Part shown: positions 1-12,284 of the stretch, piece after piece | Position numbering within the stretch: position 1 is the first letter of the stretch | Layout: the number at the start of each line of letters is the position of its first letter | From: Pseudomonas floridensis | GTDB taxonomy: Bacteria > Pseudomonadota > Gammaproteobacteria > Pseudomonadales > Pseudomonadaceae | Assembly (NCBI RefSeq): GCF_002087235.1 | Contig: NZ_MUIO01000049.1 | Location: 1-35,011 of the forward strand | Direction of reading: 5' to 3' | DNA length: 35,011 nt | Position numbers and translations under genes: made by a program | The notes under the pieces: model-generated | What the model was told of the DNA's origin: nothing | The model's database searches: none | The model's input: only the letters and a program-made list of their open reading frames with translations

Positions 1-358
1 CAGCACCGAGATGGGCAGCGAACGCGGCATAGCGCGCCTTGCGTGCAGACTGCTCGAGACTGGGACCTGCCTCGACCTGCACGGCAATGCTCTGAAAAGG
101 TACATCAAGTGTGCGGCACACGCTTCGACAATGATCCGGCCAGGCATCGGCAACGGCCTGCAGGCCGTGATGGATATGGATGGCCCTGATCACGGGCAGG
201 CGCTCGGAGCGGGCGAGCCGTACCAGCAGGTGGAGAAGAACAGTGGAATCGAGACCGCCGGAGAAACCGACATGCCAGACAGGCGCATTGCGCCAGGGGT
301 TCAAGGCTTGGAGAAGCCTGGTACAGAGATCGTGACCGGAATATCGGGATGTGGTCAT
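1..358 (-). CDS. tilS: tRNA(Ile)-lysidine synthase, N-terminal part (cut by window edge)
   Basis: TilS uses ATP and lysine to convert C34 of the CAU anticodon of a minor tRNA(Ile) into lysidine, so that it reads AUA. Only the first 119 codons are in the window. The translation begins MTTSRYSGHDLCTRLL and carries the PP-loop ATPase signature SGGLDSTVLLHLL about 35 residues in. It is followed by IHIHHGLQAVADAWPDHC and EAGPSLEQSARKARYAAF, both typical of the TilS N-terminal domain. The start is the ATG at 356-358. It lies 66 bases downstream of the accA stop, and no strong terminator is visible in that gap, so co-transcription with accA is plausible. The accA-tilS order is usual in pseudomonads. 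The C-terminal tRNA-binding domains lie outside the window. Confidence 0.93.
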   Translation of the reverse strand, partial: MTTSRYSGHDLCTRLLQALNPWRNAPVWHVGFSGGLDSTVLLHLLVRLARSERLPVIRAIHIHHGLQAVADAWPDHCRSVCRTLDVPFQSIAVQVEAGPSLEQSARKARYAAFAAHLGA

Positions 359-424
359 CGAGAGGTGTTCGTCAGGTTTTGCGGCAGTAGGCGGGAGCGG
401 AACAGCGTCCGCCCCCACCTTACA

Positions 425-1372
425 TCACAGGCCGTAGCTCATCAGGCGATCGTAACGACGCGCCAGTAGCGCTTCGTTGTCGAACTTCTTGAGCATCGCC
501 AACTGGCTGCTCAACTCTTCACGGATCAGCGCGGACGCGGCAACAGGGTCACGGTGCGCTCCGCCCAGCGGCTCATTGATAACCTTGTCCACGATGCCCA
601 GGCCTTTCAGGCGCTCGGCGGTAATGCCCATGGCTTCGGCAGCGTCCGGCGCCTTCTCGGCTGTTTTCCACAAAATCGACGCACAGCCTTCCGGCGAGAT
701 GACCGCGTAAGTGGAGTACTGCAGCATGTTCAACTGGTCACAGACGCCGATCGCCAATGCACCACCCGAACCGCCTTCGCCGATGACAGTGGCGATGATC
801 GGGGTTTTCAGACGCGCCATGACGCGCAGGTTCCAGGCGATTGCTTCACTCTGGTTGCGCTCTTCGGCGTCGATCCCAGGGTAGGCACCCGGCGTATCGA
901 TGAAGGTCAGGATCGGCATCTTGAAACGCTCTGCCATCTCCATCAGACGGCAGGCCTTGCGGTAGCCTTCAGGACGCGGCATACCGAAATTGCGGCGCAC
1001 CTTCTCGCGGACTTCGCGACCTTTCTGATGACCGATGACCATGACCGGCTGACCTTCCAGACGTGCGACGCCGCCCACGATGGCCGCGTCGTCGGAGAAG
1101 TGGCGGTCGCCATGCAACTCATCGAACTCGGTGAAGATGTTTTCGATGTAGTCCAGGGTGTATGGACGACGGGGATGACGCGCCATGCGCGCGATCTGCC
1201 AACTGGTCAGGTTGCCGAAGATGCTTTCGGTGAGCGTGCGGCTCTTGTCTTGCAGTCGGGAGATCTCGTCGCCGATGTTCAGCGAGTTATCGTTACCCAC
1301 CAGGCGCAGTTCTTCGATCTTGGCTTGCAAGTCAGCGATAGGCTGTTCGAAATCGAGAAAATTCGGGTTCAT
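425..1372 (-). CDS. accA: Acetyl-CoA carboxylase carboxyltransferase subunit alpha
   Basis: AccA pairs with AccD to transfer the carboxyl group from carboxybiotin-BCCP to acetyl-CoA, giving malonyl-CoA, the first committed step of fatty acid synthesis in the cytoplasm. The product is 315 residues, close to the usual family length. It shows the crotonase-like carboxyltransferase fold, with [12 protein letters not shown], the [13 protein letters not shown] segment and the glycine-rich [14 protein letters not shown] oxyanion-hole region. An in-frame ATG 27 bases upstream (1399) would add nine residues ending RRMP. I chose the ATG at 1370-1372 because the protein then begins [19 protein letters not shown], as known AccA proteins do. 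It lies 127 bases after dnaE and is followed by tilS. The gap holds a 6-bp hairpin just after the dnaE stop (1479-1495) that could weakly terminate dnaE transcripts. Confidence 0.97.
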   Translation of the reverse strand: MNPNFLDFEQPIADLQAKIEELRLVGNDNSLNIGDEISRLQDKSRTLTESIFGNLTSWQIARMARHPRRPYTLDYIENIFTEFDELHGDRHFSDDAAIVGGVARLEGQPVMVIGHQKGREVREKVRRNFGMPRPEGYRKACRLMEMAERFKMPILTFIDTPGAYPGIDAEERNQSEAIAWNLRVMARLKTPIIATVIGEGGSGGALAIGVCDQLNMLQYSTYAVISPEGCASILWKTAEKAPDAAEAMGITAERLKGLGIVDKVINEPLGGAHRDPVAASALIREELSSQLAMLKKFDNEALLARRYDRLMSYGL

Positions 1373-1499
1373 AGGCATCCGTCTTGGGTCGACGGCCAAG
1401 AGGCCGGCCGGTTGATCCGTCTGCGCCTTTTCCTCTGGAAACAGGCGCGGTCAGGTCGAATTAAAATTCAGGGCTGAGCGCAGGTCGAGCCTGCGGCGT

Positions 1500-5021
<3,522 letters not shown>

Positions 5022-5060
5022 GGTGATCCTATAGCGCGAAAAACTGAAAACGAGGGCGCG

Positions 5061-5089
5061 ATTGTAGCGGGCCCTGAGGGAAACGTCAG
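5061..5089 (-). promoter_or_regulatory. Probable sigma70 promoter for dnaE
   Basis: On the minus strand a CTGACG box (5084-5089) is separated by exactly 17 bases from TACAAT (5061-5066). These match the -35 and -10 consensus at 4 of 6 and 5 of 6 positions. Transcription would begin near 5054, about 33 bases before the dnaE ATG. The -35 box overlaps the rnhB stop codon at 5086-5088. Confidence 0.5.
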
Positions 5090-5751
5090 TCCTGCAGCAG
5101 ACCGATCGACATGGGCGCCTGCGCCATCATCATGACTGCGCGCGCCTCGTGGGCCGCACGGACCGGCGCGAAGGAACGTCTGTGAATCGGGGTCGGGCCC
5201 AGGCGCGCCAAGGCTTCCAGATGCACCGGAGTCGGATAGCCTTTGTGGCCACCAATGCCGTAGCCCGGATAGACGAGTTCGAAGGCCGCCATTTCCCGGT
5301 CACGACTGACTTTGGCCAGAATGGACGCGGCGGCAATGGCCGGTACCTTGGCGTCACCTTGCACCACGGGCGCGGAAGGCACGGACAGTTGCGGGCAGCG
5401 GTTACCGTCAATCAGGGCAAGCCTGGGCGTGATGCTCAAGCCTTCCACTGCCCGCTTCATGGCCAGCATTGTGGCGTGGAGGATGTTCAACTTATCGATT
5501 TCCTCGACTTCAGCCCTTGCAATGAACCAGCACAGGGCTTTTTCCCGGATCTCGTCGAACAGCTTCTCGCGGCGGGCCTCGGTGAGTTTCTTGGAATCAT
5601 TGAGGCCGAGGATGGGGCGTGCAGGATCGAGAATCACTGCGGCGGTCACAACGGCACCGCAAAAAGGGCCCCGACCGACCTCGTCCACACCGGCAACCAG
5701 ATCCTCGACCAGATTGAAATCCAGACCCATTTGCATCGTCGGCGTACTCAC
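5086..5751 (-). CDS. rnhB: Ribonuclease HII
   Basis: RnhB is a cytoplasmic endonuclease that cuts RNA in RNA-DNA hybrids and at single ribonucleotides embedded in DNA. The conserved GVDEVGRGP motif holds the first two acidic metal ligands (D23 and E24 of the GTG-started protein). Further conserved blocks are [21 protein letters not shown] and [23 protein letters not shown]. The frame opens with a GTG at 5749-5751 that overlaps the lpxB stop (GTGA), giving 221 residues. ATG codons at 5736 and 5730 would give the shorter MQMGLDF and MGLDF starts often annotated in relatives, so the exact start is uncertain. It is the last gene of the skp-lpx-rnhB run before dnaE. Confidence 0.95.
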   Translation of the reverse strand: MSTPTMQMGLDFNLVEDLVAGVDEVGRGPFCGAVVTAAVILDPARPILGLNDSKKLTEARREKLFDEIREKALCWFIARAEVEEIDKLNILHATMLAMKRAVEGLSITPRLALIDGNRCPQLSVPSAPVVQGDAKVPAIAAASILAKVSRDREMAAFELVYPGYGIGGHKGYPTPVHLEALARLGPTPIHRRSFAPVRAAHEARAVMMMAQAPMSIGLLQD

Positions 5752-6890
5752 AGTGAAGGTGAATGGCCAAGCAGACTCAAAACCGCGTCGGCAGCCTGAT
5801 TGGAGGCGTCGCGTCGCAACGTCCGATGAATCTCGTCAAAGCCCTCGGTCTGCGCCTGACCGGCGTCGATCAATGGCAGCAGTGTCTGCGCCAACGCATC
5901 GGGCGTGGCGTCATTCTGCAACAACTCGGGCACCAGCAGACGCTGGGCCAGCAGATTGGGCAGCGACACGTAAGGACTTTTGACCAGTCGTTTCAATATC
6001 CAGAAAGTAACCGGCGCGAGGCGGTAGGCAACCACCATCGGTCGTTTGTAGAGCAATGCCTCGAGCGTAGCGGTGCCGGACGCAATCAATACCGCATCGC
6101 AGGCAGCCAGCGCCACATGCGACCGTCCGTCCAGCAACGTGACGGGCAGATCCCGGCCTTCAAGCAAGGCCTCGATCTGGGTACGTCGTTGAGGACTGGC
6201 ACATGGCAGCACGAAACGCATCGCAGGTCGCTGAGCCAACAGACGTTCGGCGGCATCGAAGAACAGTGCGCCCAGGCGGCCCACTTCACCACCGCGACTG
6301 CCAGGCATGAGAGCAACCACCGGGCCATCATCGGCAAGCCCGAGTTCGGCACGAGCACCGGCACGGTCGGACTCCAACGGGATCGTGTCGGCCAGCGGAT
6401 GCCCGACAAATCGGACAGGTACGCCCTTCTCTTCGTAGAATCGGGCTTCGAACGGCAGCAGCGTCAGCATCAGGTCGCAGCCCTCGCGGATCTTGAGGAC
6501 GCGCTTCTGACGCCACGCCCATACCGAGGGACTGACGTAATGAACGGTCTTGATCCCGACGCGACGCAATTGCAGTTCGATATTGAGGGTGAAGTCCGGC
6601 GCGTCGATACCGATGAACACATCGGGCTTTTCATCGATCAGAGTCTGCACCAGCAACTTGCGTCGGCCGAGCAGCTCACGCAGCCTCCCCAGCACTTCGA
6701 CCAGCCCCATGACCGACAAACGCTCCATGGGGAAGTACGACTGCATACCTTGCGCTTCCATCAGCGGGCCGCCCACGCCGATGAACTCGACATTGGGGTG
6801 ACGCGCCTTGATGGCCCGCATCAGACCGGACCCGAGAATGTCGCCGGAGGCCTCGCCGGCCACCAGCGCGATACGCAATGGCTTCGTCAT
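5748..6890 (-). CDS. lpxB: Lipid-A-disaccharide synthase
   Basis: LpxB is a GT19 inner-membrane-associated glycosyltransferase. It joins lipid X to UDP-2,3-diacylglucosamine to form the beta-1,6-linked lipid A disaccharide. The 380-residue product starts [16 protein letters not shown] and contains [47 protein letters not shown] and [10 protein letters not shown], which together are diagnostic for LpxB. The ATG at 6888-6890 comes two bases after the lpxA stop and the gene overlaps rnhB by four bases, so the three genes are probably translated as a coupled set. Its position next to lpxA matches its place in the Raetz pathway. Confidence 0.98.
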   Translation of the reverse strand: MTKPLRIALVAGEASGDILGSGLMRAIKARHPNVEFIGVGGPLMEAQGMQSYFPMERLSVMGLVEVLGRLRELLGRRKLLVQTLIDEKPDVFIGIDAPDFTLNIELQLRRVGIKTVHYVSPSVWAWRQKRVLKIREGCDLMLTLLPFEARFYEEKGVPVRFVGHPLADTIPLESDRAGARAELGLADDGPVVALMPGSRGGEVGRLGALFFDAAERLLAQRPAMRFVLPCASPQRRTQIEALLEGRDLPVTLLDGRSHVALAACDAVLIASGTATLEALLYKRPMVVAYRLAPVTFWILKRLVKSPYVSLPNLLAQRLLVPELLQNDATPDALAQTLLPLIDAGQAQTEGFDEIHRTLRRDASNQAADAVLSLLGHSPSL

Positions 6891-6892
6891 AG

Positions 6893-7669
6893 TCAGCGGG
6901 TGATGCCGCGGGTCGACGCCTGGATCGACTCAACGAACACCGCCACCTCGGGAAACAGCGCGGCAGGCTCGGCCAGTTCGGCAACGGCCTGATCGATGGT
7001 CAGCCCTTGGCGATAAACCGTCTTGTAAGCCCGGCGCAGGGCATGAATGGCCTCTTCGGAAAAACCGCGACGACGCATGCCTTCGAAATTCATACTGCGT
7101 GCCTCGGCGGGGTTGCCGAAGACGGTCACGAAAGCCGGAACGTCCTTGCCGATGGCGGTCCCCATTCCGGAAAAACTGTGCGCGCCAATGTGGCAGAACT
7201 GATGAACGAGGGTGAAACCGGAAAGAATCGCCCAGTCATCCACATGAACATGCCCGGCCAACGCCGTGTTGTTGACCAGAATCACGTGATTGCCGATCAC
7301 GCTGTCGTGACCGATGTGCGCGTACGCCATGATCAGATTGTGATCGCCCAGCGTGGTTTCAGCGCGGTCCTGAACGGTTCCACGGTGAATCGTCACACCT
7401 TCGCGAATCACGTTGTGATCACCGATCACCAGGCGAGTCTCTTCGCCCTTGTACTTCAGATCGGGGGTGTCTTCGCCTACCGAAGAGAACTGGTAGATAC
7501 GATTGTGTTTGCCGATCCGTGTCGGTCCTTTAAGAACGACATGAGGACCGACCACTGTACCCTCGCCAATTTCCACACCAGGTCCGATGATCGACCATGG
7601 GCCGACCTCCACATTGTCGGCCAGCACGGCCGTCGGATCGATGATTGCGCGAGGGTCAATCAAACTCAT
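6893..7669 (-). CDS. lpxA: UDP-N-acetylglucosamine acyltransferase
   Basis: LpxA carries out the first step of lipid A synthesis, moving a 3-hydroxyacyl chain from acyl carrier protein to the 3-OH of UDP-GlcNAc. The 258-residue product has an N-terminal left-handed beta helix built of hexapeptide repeats (for example [20 protein letters not shown]) and a C-terminal helical domain ([19 protein letters not shown]). The catalytic histidine is His121 in AHIGHD, aligning with His125 of E. coli. His140 in LAGHV and His156 in VHQF are the other conserved histidines. The start ATG overlaps the fabZ stop as ATGA. The chain-length ruler residue cannot be judged safely by eye. Confidence 0.98.
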   Translation of the reverse strand: MSLIDPRAIIDPTAVLADNVEVGPWSIIGPGVEIGEGTVVGPHVVLKGPTRIGKHNRIYQFSSVGEDTPDLKYKGEETRLVIGDHNVIREGVTIHRGTVQDRAETTLGDHNLIMAYAHIGHDSVIGNHVILVNNTALAGHVHVDDWAILSGFTLVHQFCHIGAHSFSGMGTAIGKDVPAFVTVFGNPAEARSMNFEGMRRRGFSEEAIHALRRAYKTVYRQGLTIDQAVAELAEPAALFPEVAVFVESIQASTRGITR

Positions 7670-8106
7670 AGCTTGCGTTCCGCACAGATGATTTCAGCGG
7701 AGCATACCGCCTTACCGTCAACCGTGGCCTTGCATTCGAACTTCCAGATCTGGCGCTTGCAACTCAGGAAGTTGGCCTCGAGCACCAGCTTGTCACCCGG
7801 AAGCACCGGCTGACGGAAACGCAGCTTGTCCGAACCCACGAAATAATAGAGGGTGCCATCGGAAGGTTTGGCATCCAGCATCTTGAACGCCAGAATCCCA
7901 GCCGCCTGCGCCATGGCCTCAATGATCAGCACGCCCGGCATGATCGGGTGCTGAGGAAAGTGGCCATTGAAGAAAGGCTCGTTGACGCTGACATTCTTGT
8001 AAGCGCGAATGGTTTTGTTCTCGATATCCAGTTCCGTGACGCGATCCACCAGCAGGAACGGATAACGATGAGGCAGGTATTCGCGAATTTCTTTGATGTC
8101 CATCAT
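7666..8106 (-). CDS. fabZ: 3-hydroxyacyl-[acyl-carrier-protein] dehydratase
   Basis: FabZ dehydrates 3-hydroxyacyl-ACP to trans-2-enoyl-ACP in fatty acid elongation. It competes with LpxA and LpxD for 3-hydroxyacyl-ACP, and so balances phospholipid against lipid A. The 146-residue hotdog-fold protein has the catalytic His49 in [14 protein letters not shown] and Glu63 in VLIIEAMAQ. Two ATG codons stand in tandem (8104-8106 and 8101-8103); the first gives the usual pseudomonad length. No purine-rich ribosome binding site precedes it: the bases just upstream on the coding strand read cttcccctcgaa. A 109-base gap with a 9-bp hairpin separates it from lpxD, while it overlaps lpxA by four bases. 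Confidence 0.97.
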   Translation of the reverse strand: MMDIKEIREYLPHRYPFLLVDRVTELDIENKTIRAYKNVSVNEPFFNGHFPQHPIMPGVLIIEAMAQAAGILAFKMLDAKPSDGTLYYFVGSDKLRFRQPVLPGDKLVLEANFLSCKRQIWKFECKATVDGKAVCSAEIICAERKL

Positions 8107-8133
8107 TTCGAGGGGAAGCCTGTAGTAAAGATT

Positions 8134-8163
8134 AGGGGTGCTTCGCGATGGCGCAGCACCCCT
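8134..8163 (-). other. Hairpin in the lpxD-fabZ gap, possible attenuator
   Basis: A perfect 9-bp inverted repeat, AGGGGTGCT (8134-8142) with AGCACCCCT (8155-8163), has a 12-base loop that can form three more pairs. On the coding (minus) strand it is followed by AATCTTTACT, a weak T-rich run. It could be a leaky terminator between lpxD and fabZ, or a processing or stability element. The sequence does not decide between these. Confidence 0.45.
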
Positions 8164-8215
8164 CTACATCAAGGAGGCAGTTTATCGACTGTGCACGCTT
8201 GATATTAAAAAGGTA

Positions 8216-9271
8216 TCAGCCATCAGATGGAGGATTACCGGCGTTGGTCACGGTCTCGACCATCTTTTCCAGCTTTTGCAGACGCCGGGCCATGTCATCG
8301 ATCTTGCGCAGGCGAGCCGCGCTCTTGCGCCACTCAGCGGCTGGCTGCATGGCAGTACCCGAAGAATAGGAACCCGGCTCGGTGATGGAATGCGTCACCA
8401 TCGTCATACCGGTGATGAAAACGCCATCACATATTTCGATATGCCCCACCAGTCCTACACCACCGGCCAGCATGCAATGCTTGCCGATTTTCGTGCTTCC
8501 GGAGATACCAACACAGGCTGCCATCGCCGTGTGGTCCCCGATCTGAACGTTGTGGGCAATCTGGATCTGGTTGTCCAGCTTGACCCCGTTACCGATTCGC
8601 GTATCCGCCAGCGCGCCACGGTCGATGGCGGTATTCACGCCGATCTCCACGTCATCGCCAATGGAAACACCACCAATCTGGGCGATCTTCTGCCAGACAC
8701 CTTTCTCGTTGGCAAAGCCGAAGCCCTCGCCGCCCAGCACAGCACCAGACTGAATGACCACGCGCTTGCCGATGCGAACGTCGTGATACAGCGTCACACG
8801 CGGCGCAAGCCAGCCCCCTTCTCCGATCTCGCAACGCGCACCGATGAAACAATGCGCGCCGAGGGTGACCTGCGCAGCGATACGGGCACCGCTTTCGACA
8901 ACCACGAAGGCTCCCACGCTTGCAGACGGGTCGATCACCGCATCGTCGGCAATAATCGCCGTCGGGTGAATGCCCGCCGACGCCTTGGGTTTGGGGTCGA
9001 ACAGATGGGAGATTCGGGCATAGGCCAGGTAGGGATCGGGCACCAACAACGCATCTCCTTCGAAACCGTCGGCGTCTGCCGGCTTGAGCAGCACGGCAGC
9101 GGCTTTGGTATCGACGAGGAATTTGCGGTATTGGGGGTTGGCCAGAAAACTGATCTGATCAGGGCCGGCCTCTTGTAAAGTGGCCAGCCCTGTAATGTCC
9201 TTGTCCTTGTTGCCACGCACCGTGGCATCCAGGAACTCGGCCAATTGGCCGAGTTTTATAGTCGCGCTCAT
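8216..9271 (-). CDS. lpxD: UDP-3-O-(3-hydroxyacyl)glucosamine N-acyltransferase
   Basis: LpxD adds the second 3-hydroxyacyl chain, on the 2-amino group, in the third step of lipid A synthesis. The 351-residue product has the N-terminal LpxD uridine-binding domain (residues 1-100, with [13 protein letters not shown]), a hexapeptide-repeat beta helix (100-300), and a charged C-terminal helix ([15 protein letters not shown]) as in known LpxD trimers. The catalytic histidine is His240 in [12 protein letters not shown]. The start ATG is two bases after the skp stop codon, so it is probably co-translated with skp and bamA. A hairpin follows before fabZ. Confidence 0.98.
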   Translation of the reverse strand: MSATIKLGQLAEFLDATVRGNKDKDITGLATLQEAGPDQISFLANPQYRKFLVDTKAAAVLLKPADADGFEGDALLVPDPYLAYARISHLFDPKPKASAGIHPTAIIADDAVIDPSASVGAFVVVESGARIAAQVTLGAHCFIGARCEIGEGGWLAPRVTLYHDVRIGKRVVIQSGAVLGGEGFGFANEKGVWQKIAQIGGVSIGDDVEIGVNTAIDRGALADTRIGNGVKLDNQIQIAHNVQIGDHTAMAACVGISGSTKIGKHCMLAGGVGLVGHIEICDGVFITGMTMVTHSITEPGSYSSGTAMQPAAEWRKSAARLRKIDDMARRLQKLEKMVETVTNAGNPPSDG

Positions 9272-9273
9272 GG

Positions 9274-9777
9274 TTACTTCAGCTGATTCATGCGCTCGAT
9301 GACCTGGCGAGTAACGTCATACTGAGGTTTGACGTCAATCACGGCACCGCGCTCGAATACCAGGTCGAAACCACCTTTCTTGATGACTTCTTCAACAGCC
9401 TGATCCAGCTTTGGCTTGAGCTGCTTGAGCATTTCGCGGTCAGCAACGGCCTTGGCCTCGTTCAGTTCCTTGGACTGGAACTGGAAATCACGGGCTTTCT
9501 GCTTGAATTCAAGCTCCAGACGCTCGCGCTCAGGCTGAGCCATCTTGTCGCCACCGCTGACCAGACGATCCTGAATACCCTTGGCGCTGCTTTCCAGGCT
9601 CTTGAGTTTGGTCAGTTGCGGGCCGAATTTCTTCTCGGCATCCACCGCGTATTTCTTGGCGGCGTCCGATTCCAGCAGGGCCATCTGATAGTTCAGAACG
9701 GCAATTTTCATGTCAGCAAAAGCAGGGCTTGCGACCAGAACGGTGGCCAGCAGTACCAATTGAGTCAACTTACGCAC
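9274..9777 (-). CDS. skp: Periplasmic chaperone Skp/OmpH
   Basis: Skp is a trimeric periplasmic chaperone that holds unfolded outer-membrane proteins after the Sec channel and passes them to BamA, its neighbour. The 167-residue product has a cleavable signal peptide ([20 protein letters not shown], then DMKIAVLNY). A long charged helical body follows ([36 protein letters not shown]), which would form the tentacles. The start is a GTG at 9775-9777, with AGGAG about ten bases upstream on the coding strand. It lies 45 bases after bamA and two bases before lpxD. The bamA-skp-lpxD order is widely conserved in gammaproteobacteria. Confidence 0.95.
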   Translation of the reverse strand: MRKLTQLVLLATVLVASPAFADMKIAVLNYQMALLESDAAKKYAVDAEKKFGPQLTKLKSLESSAKGIQDRLVSGGDKMAQPERERLELEFKQKARDFQFQSKELNEAKAVADREMLKQLKPKLDQAVEEVIKKGGFDLVFERGAVIDVKPQYDVTRQVIERMNQLK

Positions 9778-9822
9778 AATACAACTCCTACAGAATTCGT
9801 TGCGTTATCAAAGGTCAGGCGC

Positions 9823-12210
9823 TTAGAAAGTCTGACCCAGGGAGAATTGGAAGACCTGAGTTTCGGAATCGTCGTCCGGCTTCTTGATTGGCATCGCAAG
9901 GGCGAAGCTCAATGGACCGAGCGCGGTGATCCAGGTCACGCCGACACCGACGGAACTGGCCATGCCGGAGAAGTCGACGTTGTTGCATTCAACGCGCTCG
10001 CCCGATGCAGTCCTTCGGTTGGAATCACAATTACTGTCAAAGACGTTACCCACGTCCCAGAACACGGAAGTGCGCAGCGAACGCTGATCCTTGATGAACG
10101 GCAGCGGGAACATCACCTCAACACCACCCTGGACCAATACGTTGCCACCGAATGGCAGTGGGTCTTGATCAGGGTCTGCTGCCGTACCCTGGTTGCCTGT
10201 TACAGCAGCACCACGACTGGGTGTACTACGCGGACCCAGCGTGCTGTCCTTGAAACCGCGAACCGAGTTGAAGCCACCGGCATAGTAGTTTTCATAGAAC
10301 GGCAGACCCGAGGTCGAGCCGTAACCGTCGCCATACCCTAGTTCGGTGTGCAGACGCAGGGTGTAGTTGTCGGTGATCGGGTGGAAATACTGACCGCGAT
10401 AATCGAGTTTGAAGAACGACAGGTCGCTGCCCGGCAGTGTGGTTTCGAACACCAGGCTCTGAGAGTGACCACGGGTCGGCAATACGCCTTTGTTCAGGGT
10501 CGACTCGGACCAGCCGGCAGACGCCTTGAAGTTCAGGAACTTGTCGCCTTCACGTTCGGTAAAGTCGAAGATCTCGTCAACGGTATAGGTGCCGGTCTTG
10601 ATCTCGTCCTGCTGCACGGTCAGGCCGTAGGTCAGACGCGATGTCTCGCTGATCGGGTAACCCAGGCTTATGCCGGCACCCAGGCTGTCTACGGCGTAGC
10701 TGGCCACGTCGACGTCGAGGTCATCGTAGTCAGTGGTGCGATAAAACGCGTTGTAGCCCAGGCTGACGCCGTCCGGCGTGTAGTACGGGTTGACGTAGCT
10801 GAAGTTGTAACGGCTCTGGTATTCGGAACGGGTCAAACCGATGCTGACCTTGTTACCTGTACCCAGGAAGTTGTTCTGGCTGATCGAACCACCCAGGATC
10901 AGACCCGCGCTTTGCGCGAAACCGACGCTGGCGGTGATCGAACCGGAAGCCTGCTCTTCAACCGCGTAGTTCACGTCAACCTGATCATCGGTGCCAGGCA
11001 CTGGTGGCGTCTCTACGTTGACTTCCTTGAAGAAGCCCAAACGGTCCAGACGGGTCTTGGACTGATCGATCAGATAGGTCGAAGCCCAGCCACCTTCCAT
11101 CTGACGCATCTCACGGCGCAACACTTCGTCCGCAGACTTGGTATTGCCACGGAAGTTGATGCGGTTCACATAGGCGCGCTTGCCGGGATCGACGACGAAG
11201 GTGATATCGACAGTGTGGTCTTCGTTGTTCGGTGTCGGCACGCCGTTCACGTTAGCGAAGGTATAACCTTCGTTACCCAGGCGACGGGTGATCAGCTCGG
11301 AGGTCGTGGTCATGACCTTGCGCGAGAACACCTGGCCCGGCTGAACCAGCATCAGGGACTTGACCTGATCTTCAGGCACCTTGAGGTCACCGCTGAGTTT
11401 CACCGACTTGACGCTGTACTTCTCGCCTTCGTTGATGTTCACGGTGATGTAGACGTTTTTCTTGTCAGGCGTGATGGAGACCTGAGTCGAGGCGATATCC
11501 ATATTGATATAGCCGCGATCGAGGTAGTACGAACGCAGACGTTCCAGGTCGCCGGAGAGTTTCTCACGGGCGTACTTGTCGTCGTTCTTGAAGAAGGAAA
11601 GCCAGTTGGAGGTCTTGAGCTCGAACAGGTCGATCAGATCCTCGTCCGGGAACACGGTGTTGCCCACGACGTTGATGTGCTGAATGGCGGCAACGGTGCC
11701 TTCATTGATATTGATCTTGAGGCCGACGCGGTTGCGTGGCTGCGGCACGACCTCAGCGGAAACCTCGGCGGAGTAGCGGCCCTGAGCCACGTACTGACGC
11801 TGCAGCTCGTTACGCACGCCTTCGAGGGTCGCGCGCTGGAAAATTTCACCTTCGGCCAGGCCGGACTGTTTCAGGCCCTTCATCAGGTCTTCGGTGGAGA
11901 TCGCCTTGTTACCTTCGATCTCGATGCTCGCAACCGAAGGACGCTCGACGACGGAGATGACGAGTACGTTGCCATCGCGACCCAGCTGGATATCTTGAAA
12001 GAAGCCGGTTTTGAACAACGCACGGGTAGCATCGACCAGACGACCGTCATCCGCCTGCTCGCCCACGTTGAGCGGCAATGCGCCAAAGACACTGCCGGCG
12101 GAAACCCGCTGCAGGCCATTGACACGGATATCGGAGATGGTGAAGGACTCGGCGTGAACTTCAGCGATCATCAGTGCGGCAAGAACCGCAGTTAGCAGCA
12201 GACGTTTCAT
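9823..12210 (-). CDS. bamA: Outer membrane protein assembly factor BamA
   Basis: BamA is the essential Omp85 core of the BAM complex and inserts beta-barrel proteins into the outer membrane. The 795-residue precursor has a signal peptide (MKRLLLTAVLAALMIAEVHA), then five POTRA repeats (about residues 21-420; the first begins FTISDIRVNGLQRVSAG). A C-terminal 16-strand barrel carries the conserved VRGF motif of loop 6. The protein ends in phenylalanine (FSLGQTF), the usual barrel signature. The frame stays open 64 codons upstream, but the ATG at 12208-12210 is the start because it begins the signal peptide and follows AAAGGACTTC. An intrinsic terminator lies just upstream, so bamA expression may depend on readthrough from rseP or on a promoter inside rseP. 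Confidence 0.98.
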   Translation of the reverse strand: MKRLLLTAVLAALMIAEVHAESFTISDIRVNGLQRVSAGSVFGALPLNVGEQADDGRLVDATRALFKTGFFQDIQLGRDGNVLVISVVERPSVASIEIEGNKAISTEDLMKGLKQSGLAEGEIFQRATLEGVRNELQRQYVAQGRYSAEVSAEVVPQPRNRVGLKININEGTVAAIQHINVVGNTVFPDEDLIDLFELKTSNWLSFFKNDDKYAREKLSGDLERLRSYYLDRGYINMDIASTQVSITPDKKNVYITVNINEGEKYSVKSVKLSGDLKVPEDQVKSLMLVQPGQVFSRKVMTTTSELITRRLGNEGYTFANVNGVPTPNNEDHTVDITFVVDPGKRAYVNRINFRGNTKSADEVLRREMRQMEGGWASTYLIDQSKTRLDRLGFFKEVNVETPPVPGTDDQVDVNYAVEEQASGSITASVGFAQSAGLILGGSISQNNFLGTGNKVSIGLTRSEYQSRYNFSYVNPYYTPDGVSLGYNAFYRTTDYDDLDVDVASYAVDSLGAGISLGYPISETSRLTYGLTVQQDEIKTGTYTVDEIFDFTEREGDKFLNFKASAGWSESTLNKGVLPTRGHSQSLVFETTLPGSDLSFFKLDYRGQYFHPITDNYTLRLHTELGYGDGYGSTSGLPFYENYYAGGFNSVRGFKDSTLGPRSTPSRGAAVTGNQGTAADPDQDPLPFGGNVLVQGGVEVMFPLPFIKDQRSLRTSVFWDVGNVFDSNCDSNRRTASGERVECNNVDFSGMASSVGVGVTWITALGPLSFALAMPIKKPDDDSETQVFQFSLGQTF

Positions 12211-12239
12211 GAAGTCCTTTCTTATTCCAACTGGCAATA

Positions 12240-12264
12240 AACAAACTGCCGCAAAATGCGGCAG
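12240..12264 (-). terminator. Intrinsic terminator between rseP and bamA
   Basis: On the minus strand CTGCCGCA, an AAA/TTT loop and TGCGGCAG form a perfect 8-bp hairpin (12246-12264), followed by TTTGTTTATT. It ends the transcript arriving from rseP only about 30 bases before the bamA start codon, so it should act as an attenuator or partial terminator. Confidence 0.75.
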
Positions 12265-12284
12265 ATTCGCAACTCGGCAACGCT

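Noticed and set aside
10348..12195. A 615-codon open frame on the plus strand opposite bamA
   Set aside because: It lies entirely antisense to bamA, has no recognisable domain and no binding site, and is the kind of open frame expected opposite a G+C-rich gene.
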